The notes below the pieces were generated by a model. It was not told where the DNA came from. It made no database searches and was given only the letters and a program-made list of their open reading frames with translations. Both the position numbers and the translations under genes were made by a program. Shown here one piece after another: positions 1 to 13,300 of a stretch of DNA of 64,000 bases. The stretch is from NCBI RefSeq assembly GCF_032854445.1, contig NC_088305.1, positions 29,224,628-29,288,627 of the forward strand, given 5' to 3'. How positions within the stretch are numbered: position 1 is the first letter of the stretch; each line of letters opens with the position of its first letter. This DNA is from Liolophura sinensis. Taxonomy: Eukaryota > Mollusca > Polyplacophora > Chitonida > Chitonidae.

Positions 1-1850
1 TTTTGTTTTTTTTGTAAGGCCTTGAAATTCTGTAACTGAACAACATTCAGAATGTACATGTACAACCCATCAGGCACAATGCCTCAAGTGCTCACTTGAT
101 ATTGTTTCTTTTTTCTTTTTTTTTCTAATGTTTTTAACGTGAATAGCTTCTTTTTTTCTTCATGATCCACGTTAATGTTGCTGTAATAAAGAGGTACATT
201 TGTAAAGTAAATTTTTGGGCGTAAGACTTGTAGCTACTGTCAGGGAGCTTGCTTGGAAATTGCATCCCAATTTACCAACCCTCCCTAAATGTTAAAAAGC
301 CTTTTTTTTTTCAGTGGTTTCAGTTTGCGAATGGTTGTGGGTTTCCCGCGGGCTCTGCCTGGTTTCCTCCCACCATAATGCTGGCCGCCGTCGTATAAGT
401 GAAATATTCTTGAGTAAGGCGTAAAACACCAAACAAATAAATAAATAAACAAATGCATGCTTTGTGATATTTTCTGTTGGTTTTAGGTATTTGTTGCACA
501 AGGGAAGATTTTGCAGTCCATAGAAAAAAGTACCTGGTAACATTGTAGTTGTCCAACTCAGTTTTAACTTTAATTTTAATAGGCAGCTGTCCAGGTGTTT
601 TTCTAGACATCTTAAAATTGGAGTAAAACATGTAATAGGCTTAGATTGCTGTACTGAATGTCAGTGTTGGTAAATCTTTAGTTTCATCAATGCATGTTAG
701 TTTTCTTTCAGAATTTCAAGGAAACAGACATTATTTGCTGTGGGGTTTTGTTCGTCTTTTTTATAACTTATGAGTGTACATTGATACATGACCATCAGGC
801 GCCTCTTAACATTTGAGTGTGTCTGGATGCTGTAGGAATTGACATCAGCTGTAAAGCATTTGTCTTTGATCACACTGTCAGACGGGAACCCACAATGTGT
901 GTTTCATGAACTTGCAAGTATCCAGTGTGTATGCCTGAAATGCTGAGTGTTCTAAATTGACTATGCAGGCTTTACTATCGTGTCTGAAATATTTAGTGTT
1001 CAAGAATTAGACAGGCTTGACATGTCTTTTTATTTTGTTATCACAGCTTTTTTGCTCATAGTGTCAGTCAATCACTGTATCACTCAGTAAAGTAACCACA
1101 ACATTGTGTGCAAGCCATGTTCTATTCTATGACACATGTATTCACTGAATAATGACACCTACTGCCCCTTTGATGTCCACATTTCTTTCCAGGAGGAAGT
1201 GTTAACTTTGTTGTATAGAAAGAAAATACGTTGTACACTGTCAGAAAGGGTAGCCATTATTATGACTCTAAAAATGACTTGAGGGTACAATTGCTGATTT
1301 CTGTAGTGCAAAAAGAAAAAAATGGAAATAAATTAAAAGCAAAGTTGTTAAAAGGAAATATTTGTAAGCCTAGTACAGTATTTTTGTCACTGTAAGCATC
1401 ATGATGTACCGCAGCTATAGTAGGCTCATCTAAGGGGAGTATCAAGTAGTGCATGAAAGCAAGGAAGGGGGGATAACTCTGGTGGGAAGGGTTTATTCAC
1501 AGTTGTGTACATGAGACTATATTCATGTTATTGTAAAAATGTGTCCAATTTTAAATGTCATACTCTTGTTCAGACTTTTTACCACGTACTTGTAAGTAAT
1601 AATAAATGTATTCATTTTACATTCACTTTATGTCTGTTATGCTTGGACAACCATTTTTTCCTCCGAGACTCGCTGGTGTCAGGTGGTGTTCCCTCTGCTC
1701 ACCGCCAGGCAGCTTTGACCGTCCTGTCGTGAGAGTTCTTCTGTATTGAAGCTCTTCACTGATGGTTGTAATCTTATCATACTACATACATGGCACTGAA
1801 GTGTTGTCAACTTGTCGTTTCTTCCTGATTCTGCACTCATAACATTTGAC
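1..1850. other. Non-coding T-rich stretch
   Basis: No coding exon is recognised. The + strand is T-rich and carries AATAAA near 1602, so it could be the 3' end of a gene lying to the left, but nothing confirms this. One SINE copy lies at 329-453. Confidence 0.3.
329..453 (+). mobile_element. tRNA-derived SINE, family 1, 5'-truncated
   Basis: Family 1 consists of a tRNA-like head (B box GAGTTCAAGTCC), a conserved core (GGTTTCCCCCGGGCTCTGCC and CCACCATAATGCTGGCCGCC) and the tail TTGAGTACGGCGTAAAACAC with AATAAATA repeats. This copy has core and tail only. Similar SINEs are widespread in molluscs (V-SINE/RUDI-like group); the exact family name is not certain. Confidence 0.9.
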
Positions 1851-1851
1851 T

Positions 1852-4481
1852 GCCATTCAGCGGTCAATGCACTTGTCAAGGACTGTGGCTCATAGTGGGT
1901 ACTCCCATTTCCTCCACCCTTAAAACTTGCCTGCCATTCATTGCTATCTGTCACGGACTGTGGCTTACACTAGGCACACTGATTTCCACCACCCATAAAA
2001 CTTGCCCGTAATTCAGTGGTACCTGCTATAAGCGGTGCTGGCTTACACCCGGGAGTCTGATCTTCTCCACCCATAAAAATTCCCTGTAATTCAGTGGTAC
2101 GTGCCAAGGGTGGTGCTGGCTTACACCGAGGAGTCTGGTCTTCTCCACCCATAAAACTTCCCTGTAATTCAATGGTACCTGCCAAGGGTGGTGCCGGCTT
2201 ACACCGGGGAGGCTGATCTTCTCCACCCATAAAACTTCCCTGTAATTCAGTGGTACCTGCCAAGGGTGGTGCCGGCTTACACCGGGGAGTCTGATCTTCT
2301 CCACCCATAAAACTTCCCTGTAATTCAGTGGTACCTGCCAAGGGTGGTGCCGGCTTACACCGGGGAGTCTGATCTTCTCCACCCATAAAACTTCCCTGTA
2401 ATTCAGTGGTACCTGCCAAGAGTGGTGCCGGCTTACACCGGGAGGTCTGATCTTCTCCACCCATAAAACTCCCCTGTAATTCAGTGGTACCTGCCAAGAG
2501 TGGTGCCGGCTTACACCGGGAGGTCTGATCTTCTCCACCCATAAAACTCACCTGTAATTCAATAGTACCTGCCAAGGGTGGTGCTGGCTTACACCGGGGA
2601 GGCTGATCTTCTCCACCCATAAAACTCCCCTGTAATTCAGTGGTACCTGCCAAGAGTGGTGCCGGCTTACACCGGGAGGTCTGATCTTCTCCACCCATAA
2701 AACTCACCTGTAATTCAATAGTACCTGCCAAGGGTGGTGCTGGCTTACACCAGGGAGTCTGATCTTCTCCGCCCATAAAACTTCCCTGTAATTCAGTGGT
2801 ACCTGCCAAGAGTGGTGCCGGCTTACACCGGGAGGTCTGATCTTCTCCACCCATAAAACTCCCCTGTAATTCAGTGGTACCTGCCAAGAGTGGTGCCGGC
2901 TTACACCAGGGAGTCTGATCTTCTCCACCCATAAAACTTCCCTGTAATTCAGTGGTACGTGCCAAGGGTGGTGCCGGCTTACACCGGGGAGTCTGATCTT
3001 CTCCACCCATAAAACTTCCCTGTAATTCAATGGTACCTGCCAAGGGCGGTGCCGGCTTACACCAGGGAGTCTGATCTTCTCCACCCATAAAACTTCCCTG
3101 TAATTCAGTGGTACCTGCCAAGAGTGGTGCCGGCTTACACCGGGGAGTCTGATCTTCTCCACCCATAAAACTTCCCTGTAATTCAGTGGTACCTGCCAAG
3201 AGTGGTGCCGGCTTACACCGGGAGGTCTGATCTTCTCCACCCATAAAACTCACCTGTAATTCAATAGTACCTGCCAAGGGTGGTGCTGGCTTACACCGGG
3301 GAGGCTGATCTTCTCCACCCATAAAACTCCCCTGTAATTCAGTGGTACCTGCCAAGAGTGGTGCCGGCTTACACCGGGAGGTCTGATCTTCTCCACCCAT
3401 AAAACTCACCTGTAATTCAATAGTACCTGCCAAGGGTGGTGCTGGCTTACACCAGGGAGTCTGATCTTCTCCACCCATAAAACTTCCCTGTAATTCAGTG
3501 GTACCTGCCAAGAGTGGTGCCGGCTTACACCGGGAGATCTGATCTTCTCCACCCATAAAACTGGCCTGTAATTCAATGGTACCTGCCAAGGGCGGTGCTG
3601 GCTTACATCGGGGACTCTGATCTTCTCCACCCATAAAACTCCCCTGTAATTCAGTGGTACCTGCCAAGGGTGGTGCTGGCTTACAACGGGGAATCCGATC
3701 TTCTCCACCCATAAAACTGGCCTGTAATTCAATGGTACCTGCCAAGGGTGGTGCTGGCTTACACCAGGGAGTCTGATCTTCTCCACCCATAAAACTTCCC
3801 TGTAATTCAATGGTACCTGCCAAGGGTGGTGCCGGCTTACACCGGGGAGTCTGATCTTCTCCACCCATAAAACTTCCCTGTAATTCAATGGTACCTGCCA
3901 AGGGCGGTGCCGGCTTACACCAGGGAGTCTGATCTTCTCCACCCATAAAACTTCCCTGTAATTCAGTGGTACCTGCCAAGAGTGGTGCCGGCTTACACCG
4001 GGAGGTCTGATCTTCTCCACCCATAAAACTCCCCTGTAATTCAGTGGTACCTGCCAAGAGTGGTGCCGGCTTACACCGGGAGGTCTGATCTTCTCCACCC
4101 ATAAAACTCACCTGTAATTCAATAGTACCTGCCAAGGGTGGTGCTGGCTTACACCGGGGAGGCTGATCTTCTCCACCCATAAAACTTCCCTGTAATTCAG
4201 TGGTACCTGCCAAGAGTGGTGGCGGCTTACACCGGGAGGTCTGATCTTCTCCACCCATAAAACTTCCCTGTAATTCAGTGGTACCTGCCAAGAGTGGTGC
4301 CGGCTTACACCGAGGAGTCTGATCTTCTCCACCCATAAAACTCCCCTGTAATTCAGTGGTACCTGCCAAGAGTGGTGCCGGCTTACACCGGGGAGTCTGA
4401 TCTTCTCCACCCATAAAAACTTCCCTGTAATTCAGTGGTACCTGCCAAGAGTGGTGCCGGCTTACACCGGGGAGTCAGACC
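1852..4481 (-). repeat. 78-bp minisatellite, about 33 units, open as an 814-codon frame
   Basis: The unit (for example 2230-2307) is 78 bp, repeated head to tail. As 78 is a multiple of three, one minus-strand frame stays open from 4414 to 1970, giving about 31 copies of a 26-residue unit (MGGEDQTPRCKPAPLLAGTT then ELQGSF). A second frame is also open in long pieces. Units differ at the same few sites (TP/TS/PP, RC/WC, LL/PL, TT/TI, G/V/A before SF). A two-unit combination (QPPRC/TIELQV followed by QTSRC/TTELQG) recurs, pointing to higher-order duplication. The last units toward 1852 are degenerate. An extra A near 4415 breaks the frame at the other edge. There is no signal peptide or known domain; I treat it as a satellite, not a proven gene. 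Confidence 0.85.
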
Positions 4482-5469
4482 ATACCAAGTCCTTTTTGAA
4501 TCAAAACGGAAATATTCTCTCGTAAGGTCTTGATTTTAAATAGAGAATAATTGGTAGATCTAAAATAATGCATTACACAATTGTGACATTTTAAATATTA
4601 AAATCTTTATTGCAAAATGTTTGTTGTAGGAAGAGTGGCATGACACTGTAAGTTACATCAGCACAGTAAGATGTCTATGTGAATATAATATTAGGTGGTG
4701 TGGGTACCTTGATGAAGGGGAGGCAACTGTGCTCGTGCAAGGCATAAATATAAAAAAAATGAACAGTCTGCTCAACACTACAGAACAAAAGATTTAACAT
4801 TCTTCATGATACCATTAACACACCCTCCATAAAATGCAATGTAAAAGATTAATGGATCGTCAGCTATCCCCAACATGATTTTTGGTGGATATTTGGTCCT
4901 AAAGTGTGATTTCCATTCTCACTGGAGATCAGCTAATACAGGTCAATGAAGAAATGCTACAATGCTCAGCACCACACACACGTCATAATAATGGACTCTC
5001 CAGAGTGTTACAACCAGTGGGAAATGACCTTGGGTTCATTTCTTAAGACTAAAACACATGGAAACACTTTAAGAACACTCCTTGTATATGCAGTATTTAA
5101 CATCCCCATCATGATGAAATAAAAAAAAAAGAAAAGAATAAATGACTTTATAACATAAAGATAAAAATGACTTCAGTTTCTGGTGTTTTCATTTTGAGCA
5201 TAACTATACTTAACATACACTTATCCTAAGACTTAAAACATAAAAGAATACAGGAGACAGTTAAAATGCAGCGATAAAAATGATAAGATTAAACTATTAA
5301 CATAACAAGTATATTAGGCAGTAAAGAAAGCATCACAGTGAAGTAAAAAACAGAGTTTACAGGTAGCTAATACAGGTAGATTTAAACAAAAAAAAAGTGC
5401 AAAACAATAGAAGCCAACATGAAGACAGACAATAAACACAACAGCCACAAAGCCTGAAAGCTTAACCAA

Positions 5470-5850
5470 CTGCTTCCCAGCTGATTCAGCAACTGCTACC
5501 CAACTGATTCAACAGCTACTTCTCAACTGATTCACCAGCTGATTCACCAACTGCTACCCAACTGATTCACCAGCTGATTCACCAGCTGCTACCCAACTGA
5601 TTCACCAACTGCTACCCAACTGATTCACCCGCTGATTCACCAGCTGCTACCCAACTCATTCACCAGCTGCTACCCAACTCATTCGCCACCTGTTACCCAA
5701 CTGATGCACCAGTTCCTTCGATTCCTTTCCAGTTGCTTCTTTAAGGATTTATCAATATGTTTTCAACTGATTTAACAAGTTATTCACCAATTTGTCTCAA
5801 CTGATTTACCACCTGCTTTCAACTGATTCACCTGCCAGTTTACGGGGAGA
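5470..5850. repeat. Imperfect tandem repeat, ACTGATTCACC/GCTACCCA motifs
   Basis: Reiterations of about 11-12 and 23 bp built from CAACTGATTCAC, CAGCTGATTCAC and CAGCTGCTACC, decaying toward 5850. Confidence 0.8.
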
Positions 5851-6171
5851 TTGAGTCATGAATCATTTTGAATCAAAAAGTGTTTCTATACAGATGTGGA
5901 AGGCCATGACTGTAAAATAATCCACCTTTTCGCATAGCATTTCAGAAATTAAACTTGTGACTGGTCAGCAAGCTTATCAGTGGGGAGCTCAGAACTAAAG
6001 TAACACACAGACAGACAGGCAGACAAACAGAATGACAGTACAAAGACAGGATACAGCTTATGGGTAATCTGTACACAAAATGTGGAATTAGAGAGCAAAT
6101 GCGTAGGCAAACAGGCTGGCTATTTATCATCATCTTTATCATCATTATTATTAACTTACAATAAATTTGTC

Positions 6172-6436
6172 AGGATATCCTCTCTAGACCAAGAATATCC
6201 TCTCTGTACCAAGAATATCCTCTCTAGACCAAGAATATCCTCTCCAGACCAAGAATATCCTCTCTGGACCCAGAATATCCTCTCTAGACCAAGAATATCC
6301 TCTCTAGATCAAGGATATCCTCTCCAGACCAAGAATATCCTCTCTGGACCAAGAAAATCCTCTCTAGACCAAGGATATCCTCTCTGGACCAAGAATATCC
6401 TCTCTAGACCAAGAATATCCTCTCTGGACCAAGGAT
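6172..6436. repeat. 20-bp minisatellite, about 13 units
   Basis: The unit is AAGAATATCCTCTCTAGACC with scattered substitutions (AGACC/GGACC/GTACC). The ORFs open on both strands here are by-products of the repeat. Confidence 0.93.
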
Positions 6437-8820
6437 GTACAACATCATCATTATGACTATCGTCAATCAATCTCAGAGCACTTGACCAAAACCAAACTAG
6501 ACTTTCTACCAAGATGGATCATGTACACATATACTAGTATATAATGGTTCCAGCAGTTATTTACATACAGTCACAGTGCAACCCTTAGAGAACACATTTC
6601 TCCTACAGGAGTGGCAGAACTGTACAACTTGCAGTACAACATCACCGTTTTCTGATGTATCCTCCTGACCTGTAGATCATCTATAGTTCTCTTCCCAGAA
6701 ATGTGTATGTGCTCAAGTCAGTGCTATATACAAATGTCACGTATAAAAGAAAATGTCAAAAAATTTCAGTGACAATAAATAGTTTGCGCAAAGGCTATAA
6801 AATAGACAGACGGACAGACAGGCAAACACTTGTTCACACATCTGTTCTGCAGTAAGTATATTAAAGCTACTAATTATGCATAATTCAAATATATAATTTC
6901 CTTCAAAAAATATCTTTTAACCATCAATCCCCCATCAACTTAGCTGGCCAGCTGTGTTTAAGTCATCAGCTTTTGTGCTTTTATATTAAAACATTCAGGA
7001 TTGGCTAATCATGACCTTTCTATATCACATGACCTCCCATCTGTGTCAAGATTTTTGGTTGGCTAAATGGAAGCAAGCTTTTGCTGTGAATCTGTCACAA
7101 AGCACCATTTTCATTGGTCAGCATTAACATTAAAAAAACAATTATCAGTTAATAAGTACAAAATCTGACCACTTCACACACTAGACAAACAATTTTATTT
7201 GGGCCATCCCTACCCATTCAGCCAAAAATAGTTGACAAAGTAACAGATTTTGTCAAATTTATGTTAGAAAAAAAAAAAGAAACAGCCATTACTATTTCCC
7301 AATCCATGCTGAGGCTTTGTGAGTTTTGGTGCAACTAATGCTATCCACATTAAAACTTACTGATATGACTCAGGTAAATATAGCATGGTAAAACTGATAG
7401 AACAGCATACAATATATAATATTAGTTCCAAGTTATACACAATGATCTTTAGTGTAGTACATCCTGAAGGGAAACTTTCTATCTGTTTAACAGAAAACGG
7501 TTACAAAAGAGGCCGGGTTGCACCTTCCAGTTTTTGCTGGAATAACCAAAATGAGCTGGAACAACATAAATGGTTGATGGCGTATATAAACCTGAAAGTT
7601 GTGGACTTTGGAATATTAACAGCATGCGCACAGATAAAACATCCTTTTAGCATTACGACAAAAAGTAGCAGGCCGTTTACACGAGCAAGTTTGCCATTAT
7701 TTGGACAATAGTATGAAGTCCATATGAAGGCAGTAAGCGGATGTAATGTCTATTTCAAGAAGGTAAGTAACAAATTCGAGTCTACATTCAAATACCCTTA
7801 TTGCTAAGCTTTCACTTATAAAATCTATTACACTACGACAATGAGATTCTGGTGATTGGAGTGAACATAATATTTTCTATACTGTAATTTTCTATATTGC
7901 TACTTCAATCATCTCTTGACTGAGCTAAAACACATTCTCTTATTGGCAGAAGTGTTAGTTTGCAGTCAATATAACCACAGACTGACACCACACAAACAAC
8001 ACTGACATTCATTCCAATAGAAACAAGGTCTTCTCCAGATCTTGTCTAAAACGACAAAAATTACTCTCTGAGTATCAGTATATCCTTGCAATATACACTT
8101 CCTGGTCACCATTGCTTTTCATGGACAAAATGTTCTTGACAAATGACAGATTTACATCTCAAGATGTTTGTTTCAATGGGACATCCTCTGATTGGCTACC
8201 CAGCCAAGATCCATCTCTTTGATTGGTCCATTTAAACCTCTGATGTAATCCTCCTCTTGGTCAACTTTAAGTCACGTGACTAAAGGCTTATAAATATTCA
8301 GTGAGTCATTAACAGTCATTGTTCTTAATTTTCTAACAAAATGAGTATTCATTTCAGTTTCAGAATAAATGGTTTGGCCAAGTATGGGTACGGATACTTG
8401 AAGCGTTAATGAATACTTGTGAAGAAATAAAATGGGTAGGGAAGATTGTGTGACATAATACTGAGGTGCTATGAATTGGCTACAACAGCAGCAGCCCTAC
8501 TAGATGATATAGCTATATCCTGTGTATATTTAGTACTTCACTGTCAGCTTGGAAGCTCGCCATGTGTGCAAATGGAGTTTAACCTAGAACCAGTCAAAAA
8601 AAAAAAAGAAAACACTTACACATACAAGTATATATATTCATTAATACAAGCCTGAAAATAAGTGCCTGACATTTTTACAAAGACCCCTTTAAAGCAAGAG
8701 AAGAACCTTATATTCCCCAAACTCCATATTATGCAATCTTGGGCCAAAGTTTTTTTTACTCCAGTCTTTAAGATCTTGGTCTAGTATAATATGATATGGA
8801 CAATATGGATCTGCCCACTT

Positions 8821-8915
8821 CATTTATTTATTAATCTGACTGGTGTTTGTTTACCTCACACTCAAGAATATTTCATTTATGCTGAATCGGCCAGCATCAT
8901 AGTGCCCACTTTCTT
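8821..8915 (-). mobile_element. SINE family 1, diverged tail fragment
   Basis: The complementary strand shows the tail with ACTCAAGAATATTTCATTTA followed by GGCCAGCATCATAGTG. The head and most of the core are missing. Confidence 0.7.
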
Positions 8916-9400
8916 TAAGCAAAGTAAATTTTCTGGCTTGTTATATTTGATCTGCCACGGTAGGACCTTTAAGCAGAAGTGACTTTAACAAATCTATAAT
9001 TTCAATATTGACCAGATTCTCTCTTACTGAATAAAATTAATATTTCCGCTTTTTCACTTGAAACTTCATTTCTCTTCAGTTGTGGCATTTCTCATAATTT
9101 GTCAAGGTTTCAAGTCAAATTCAAAATAGGCTTTAACCATGTAACAAATGTCCACTGAAAACTATTAAGGTTTTCAAAAAGTGAATTTCAACATATCTGA
9201 AGTCTGTCTATTATACATGAAAAGCATTAGAAAGCTTATTAATGACCTATAATTCATCTGAGAGAGGGTGGTTATTTAGCAGAAATGCCCCTCCAAATGT
9301 ACACTGGTGATCTCCAAACTGACTGTAATACCTCCAGGTTATGTAGACAATTCTAGATTACACACCTATTACATACACTAGATTGACAAGATGGCACAAT

Positions 9401-9442
9401 GTGTGTGTGTGTGGGGGGGGGGGGGTGCATGGGGGGGGGGGG
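9401..9442. repeat. (TG)n followed by two long G runs
   Basis: GTGTGTGTGTG is followed by G runs of about 13 and 12 separated by TGCAT. This is a simple repeat with G-quadruplex potential on the + strand. Confidence 0.85.
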
Positions 9443-10260
9443 AGGTGGTCATTGAATTTATGTGAAAAAAGACCTGGGGCCGATTCCAAAAAGCAATTTC
9501 TGACTTCAGTCAAAATTTGAAACATGAGCTTTAAGATCACATTTCAAATTTTGTCCTTAGTCAGAAATGGCTTTGAAGAATCGCCCCCTGACTGGTTGAC
9601 TGGTTGACTGTTGACTCCACCCAATTTTTGGCGTAATTCCTAGCCAAATTTTAAGGTAAAATCGAGGGTTGTGAGAAAAGATGAAGTAGTGGTCATTACA
9701 TTTGATGCACATGATCTAAAGTAGGAGTGGAGTTATCACCCTTTGTAAGAGCTCTCCTGCGACCTGTAAGTTGACTGAGAAAGTTAACTCTCCTGGTTGC
9801 TGTGGTAACTGACAAAATCAGCAGGTGGAATGACATGCTTGTTGCTTTCATAACAAGACAGTATCAGACAGTCACAAAATCTGTAACTTCTGCAAACTCT
9901 CTCCATGTCTGGAGCGCCATCTTTGAAATTCACAAGTTTATATTATTCTAGCTAAGCCAACCTTAATATTATCATCTCCTCTGGCAGAACAGAATTACAA
10001 AGCTGAATTTCCATTTCATGATGCAAAATAAAATCAGTTTCATACCAAAATTAAACCGTACTCAAGCTGATCATATACGAAGCCTCAAGATTAACAAGAT
10101 AGGATGGCAAATTTGTCAATTTCTGCCATCATCACAAAGTCACGGCATCATCTGGATTAAAAGTTTGCAACATCAAAACTTCCTCTGTTCCCACAAGCTG
10201 CCACAGCACAGAGGGGTGTACCTGCAACAGTGTCTAAATCACCGATGCACATAGGAGAGA

Positions 10261-10367
10261 CTAAAACATCTCTGCCCTGCCAGTCGGGGCCTGCACAATC
10301 CCTTCCACACGCCTTCGTTGACTGCGTCGAACTCCGTCTGCTCGACGATACGGCTCGTTCTTTAAGT
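10261..10367 (-). CDS. FMNL: FMNL exon 29 (DAD basic tail and stop)
   Basis: Opens [20 protein letters not shown] and ends APTGRAEMF followed by TAG (10261-10263). The arginine-rich stretch is the basic half of the DAD and matches invertebrate FMNL C-termini. The acceptor is TTGTCTCCAG|ACTTAAAG. The 3' UTR should continue to lower coordinates. Confidence 0.94.
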
Positions 10368-13300
10368 CTGGAGACAAACAAAAAAATATTCCAGATATAA
10401 ACTGATCAAAACCAAAACCAAAATTCATAAATTTTAGGAACTTTATTACTGATTTTGACGAGGCTAAAATAGTGGCAAATATTCAATTGAATTTGCACTG
10501 ACTGATTTTTTCCTTCTGTACAGCATTTTTAAAAGATTTTCACACGGTTGGAAAAAAATCCATCTGTTTTGTTGCATAGTGTTCTATGTTTTCGTAACCT
10601 GACACATTCTTTCATTTCAGTCTTTCGTTTGCATTTGTATTTAAGTGAACTGATGCTTGGTCATAAACTGGTGGACTTCTGGAAAATGTGGTGAAAATGT
10701 CTGACCTAATAAAATGTCTTCCAAAGCTCCATGGTACACTTCGTCTTTGTTCAACAACTTCTTCTCCTTGATCTGACGATTCCGTGACTTCAGCTCATTC
10801 ACGACCGCCTCCTGGTTATGAAAACAATGTACATGCAGTTCAGGGGGAGGTAATGCAAGGCTGAGAAACTGTGAGTCAGGTATACATGAATCTTAAAGCA
10901 AAACCAGCTCATTAGTCCATTTTCATATTGCTGATGGTACATTAGAGTGTAGAACTTTTCTTTTTTTTTTACGTCCTAGCAAAACTAACTGTACATAAGT
11001 CAAGACACATCAAAATTACAATAATTTTCAACAATATCTTATACATGTATATTTATTTAATTATTATTTAAGTTTTTTATTACAGATTTTTTTCTTAACT
11101 CCATCCTGAAGAATTTTTCACTTCACTTCAGTTATTTAAACCATGATTGATAAGTATTTTTGATACAGAACATTTACAAGTCATTGATGTAATATTTCTG
11201 TAAAAATAAAGTAATTTCACTTCTAAGATTCAAATAAAAACAACCCCCAAAATCCAGCAGGCTTGAATAATGCAGTAAGATATAACCCCCCACACCTCAT
11301 AATGACATAAAAACAGAGGAAATGAACCGAAGCAAATAAAATGACAAACAATGACAAAAAAATAAAAACAATGAAAAAGAAAAAAATGTACAACAGTCCT
11401 TTCGAATTAGGTCTGATTAGGAAAGTGTTATCACTTATGTCATTTGCAAGACCGGAACTTCCTAAATATCTTGAAGCTCTCTCCTAAAAGTAGCTTGTAT
11501 TAAATGCTTTTAAAATTTTAAACTTTTATCCAGAATCCAGGACAGAATCTTTCTGGAGTGATCATTAAAAAGTACTAAAATGCACCTTTCACAGTTTATT
11601 TAAAGATAAATTTTATAGAGGCAGCTGTGATGATCTTTCACACACAGGGTATTTATTGATTTATTTATGTTATTGGTGCTTCACGCCGTACTCAAGAATA
11701 TTTAACTTATACAACGGTGGCCAGCAGTATGGTGGGAGAAAAGCGGGCAGAGCCTGGAGAAACCCATGATCATCTGCAGATTGCTGGAAGACCTTCCCAC
11801 ACGGTACTGAACTTGCCAGAGTACCATCTGGCAGGTAAGCTAAGTTGGTAGAGCTGTGAGACTCGATATATTTTGAGGAGTTCAAATCTCAGTAGAGCAA
11901 GTCTCAAGATATTTGTTTCCGTATCAGAAATTCAACCATTTGTCCCTCGTATTCAGTTATGTGTAACATGGGATGGGTTCACAATGTCACAGGGAGGCAG
12001 TTAATACTGTGGTTGTGGTACAAGGACAGTTCTGTACTTTCTTTACATACTGAGGTAAAAAAAAATGAGATAGCATATTAGGAGTAACAATACTTGTAAT
12101 CTCATGTCATGTACAAATGCCAAACATTAATAAACAGATTAATTAGCCTGTCAAACAGGGTTAATATGGCATAGGTATCACTGAACAAGGCCAAACAAAA
12201 ATGTAAACTTAACAAAAATTCGAGCAAATTCCCACACAAAATTAAAAAAAAAAAACAATGGGCAAGGCAAACTGAAAACAGCCCTCTTAAGAAATGTTAT
12301 GTTTGTTAATCCATCAATAAAAAATTTTGCGAACTAAACTGAAAACAATCCGCAACAAATCAAGATTCATTTTTAGTAGATTTCATCCAAGTAAGTTATA
12401 ATCTGGTGACTGGTGTGAAATTTGAGGTTTTATTCAGCAGGAAAAGAAGAGTATATGGCAATAGTAAACAGATGAATAAATCTAAAATCCATGCAAGCAA
12501 AAAAATCAAGTATATGTCTGCTTAGTTTACTGAACTGCCAATGCTAAGGATTTGAGACTTCTCTTCAAAGGGACACACTCACTTACATGAAAATACCTTA
12601 AAACTGAACCAAGTTGGGAGCTGGTGGCTGGTGTAAATGGAGTTGACTAAGGTAGGAGATGTAAATTTGGGTGGATGGTGTTGGTTTTCCTGAATCGTGG
12701 AAATGTATGGTGGATTGTAATATAACACAGGATATACTATATACATTATATATAAGATTGTTCAATTATGATAAATACACAGTATACAAGCTTGTTGAAT
12801 ACTCAGCCTATTGGAAATATAGTCACCAAGGGGAGATAACCAGGGTAAGCCAGTCCTCCGCATGAGGCCTCCACGTGCAGCAGACCAGATCAGGGGGAAG
12901 TTAACTGCAGCATTAGTTGGGTTACCAGGGAGAGCCATTTCCCAAAGCAGCTAGCAAGACCATGCAATGTTACCTGACATACTTTCTTTTCTTTCTTCTT
13001 GTTGGGAGGCTGTGGTGGTTCCTGCATGAGAGCAAATTCCATCTTCTGCCGTCGTTCATTATCTAAAACGGCTTCCTGAAAACAAAGAATGCATTTAAAA
13101 CTAACTGTCAGGCCAACTTTCGTACACGTACTTGTATCACCCCACAGAAACTTTACTAAAGGTTAACAGAATTTTTTGTTTATTGATTTGATTCTTGTTT
13201 AAACGTCATACTCAAAGAATTCTTCACTCATTGGCTGGCGGTCAGTTTTACTGTGTGTGGGATAACCCACCAACATTTGTTAAGATACTGACCAACACTT

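Larger units (their letters stand above)
4482..10260 (-). other. FMNL 3' flank, probably including its 3' UTR
   Basis: AT-rich DNA with no exon that I can recognise on either strand. Read on the minus strand, AATAAA signals occur at several places, including one near 4606 beside the minisatellite edge, so the UTR end cannot be fixed. It holds two minisatellites (5470-5850, 6172-6436), a SINE tail (8821-8915) and a TG/G-run at 9401-9442. Confidence 0.4.

Noticed and set aside
6082-6512. ORFs with repeated Leu-Ser-Arg-Pro-Arg-Ile-Ser on + and related repeats on -
   Set aside because: Both strands are open across a 20-bp minisatellite; the frame is not maintained outside it.
10157-10254. Reading past the FMNL stop as coding, and the + ORF at 10018-10254
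   Set aside because: The frame after the TAG at 10261 differs from the conserved DAD frame; the + ORF has no motif and lies in the probable 3' UTR.
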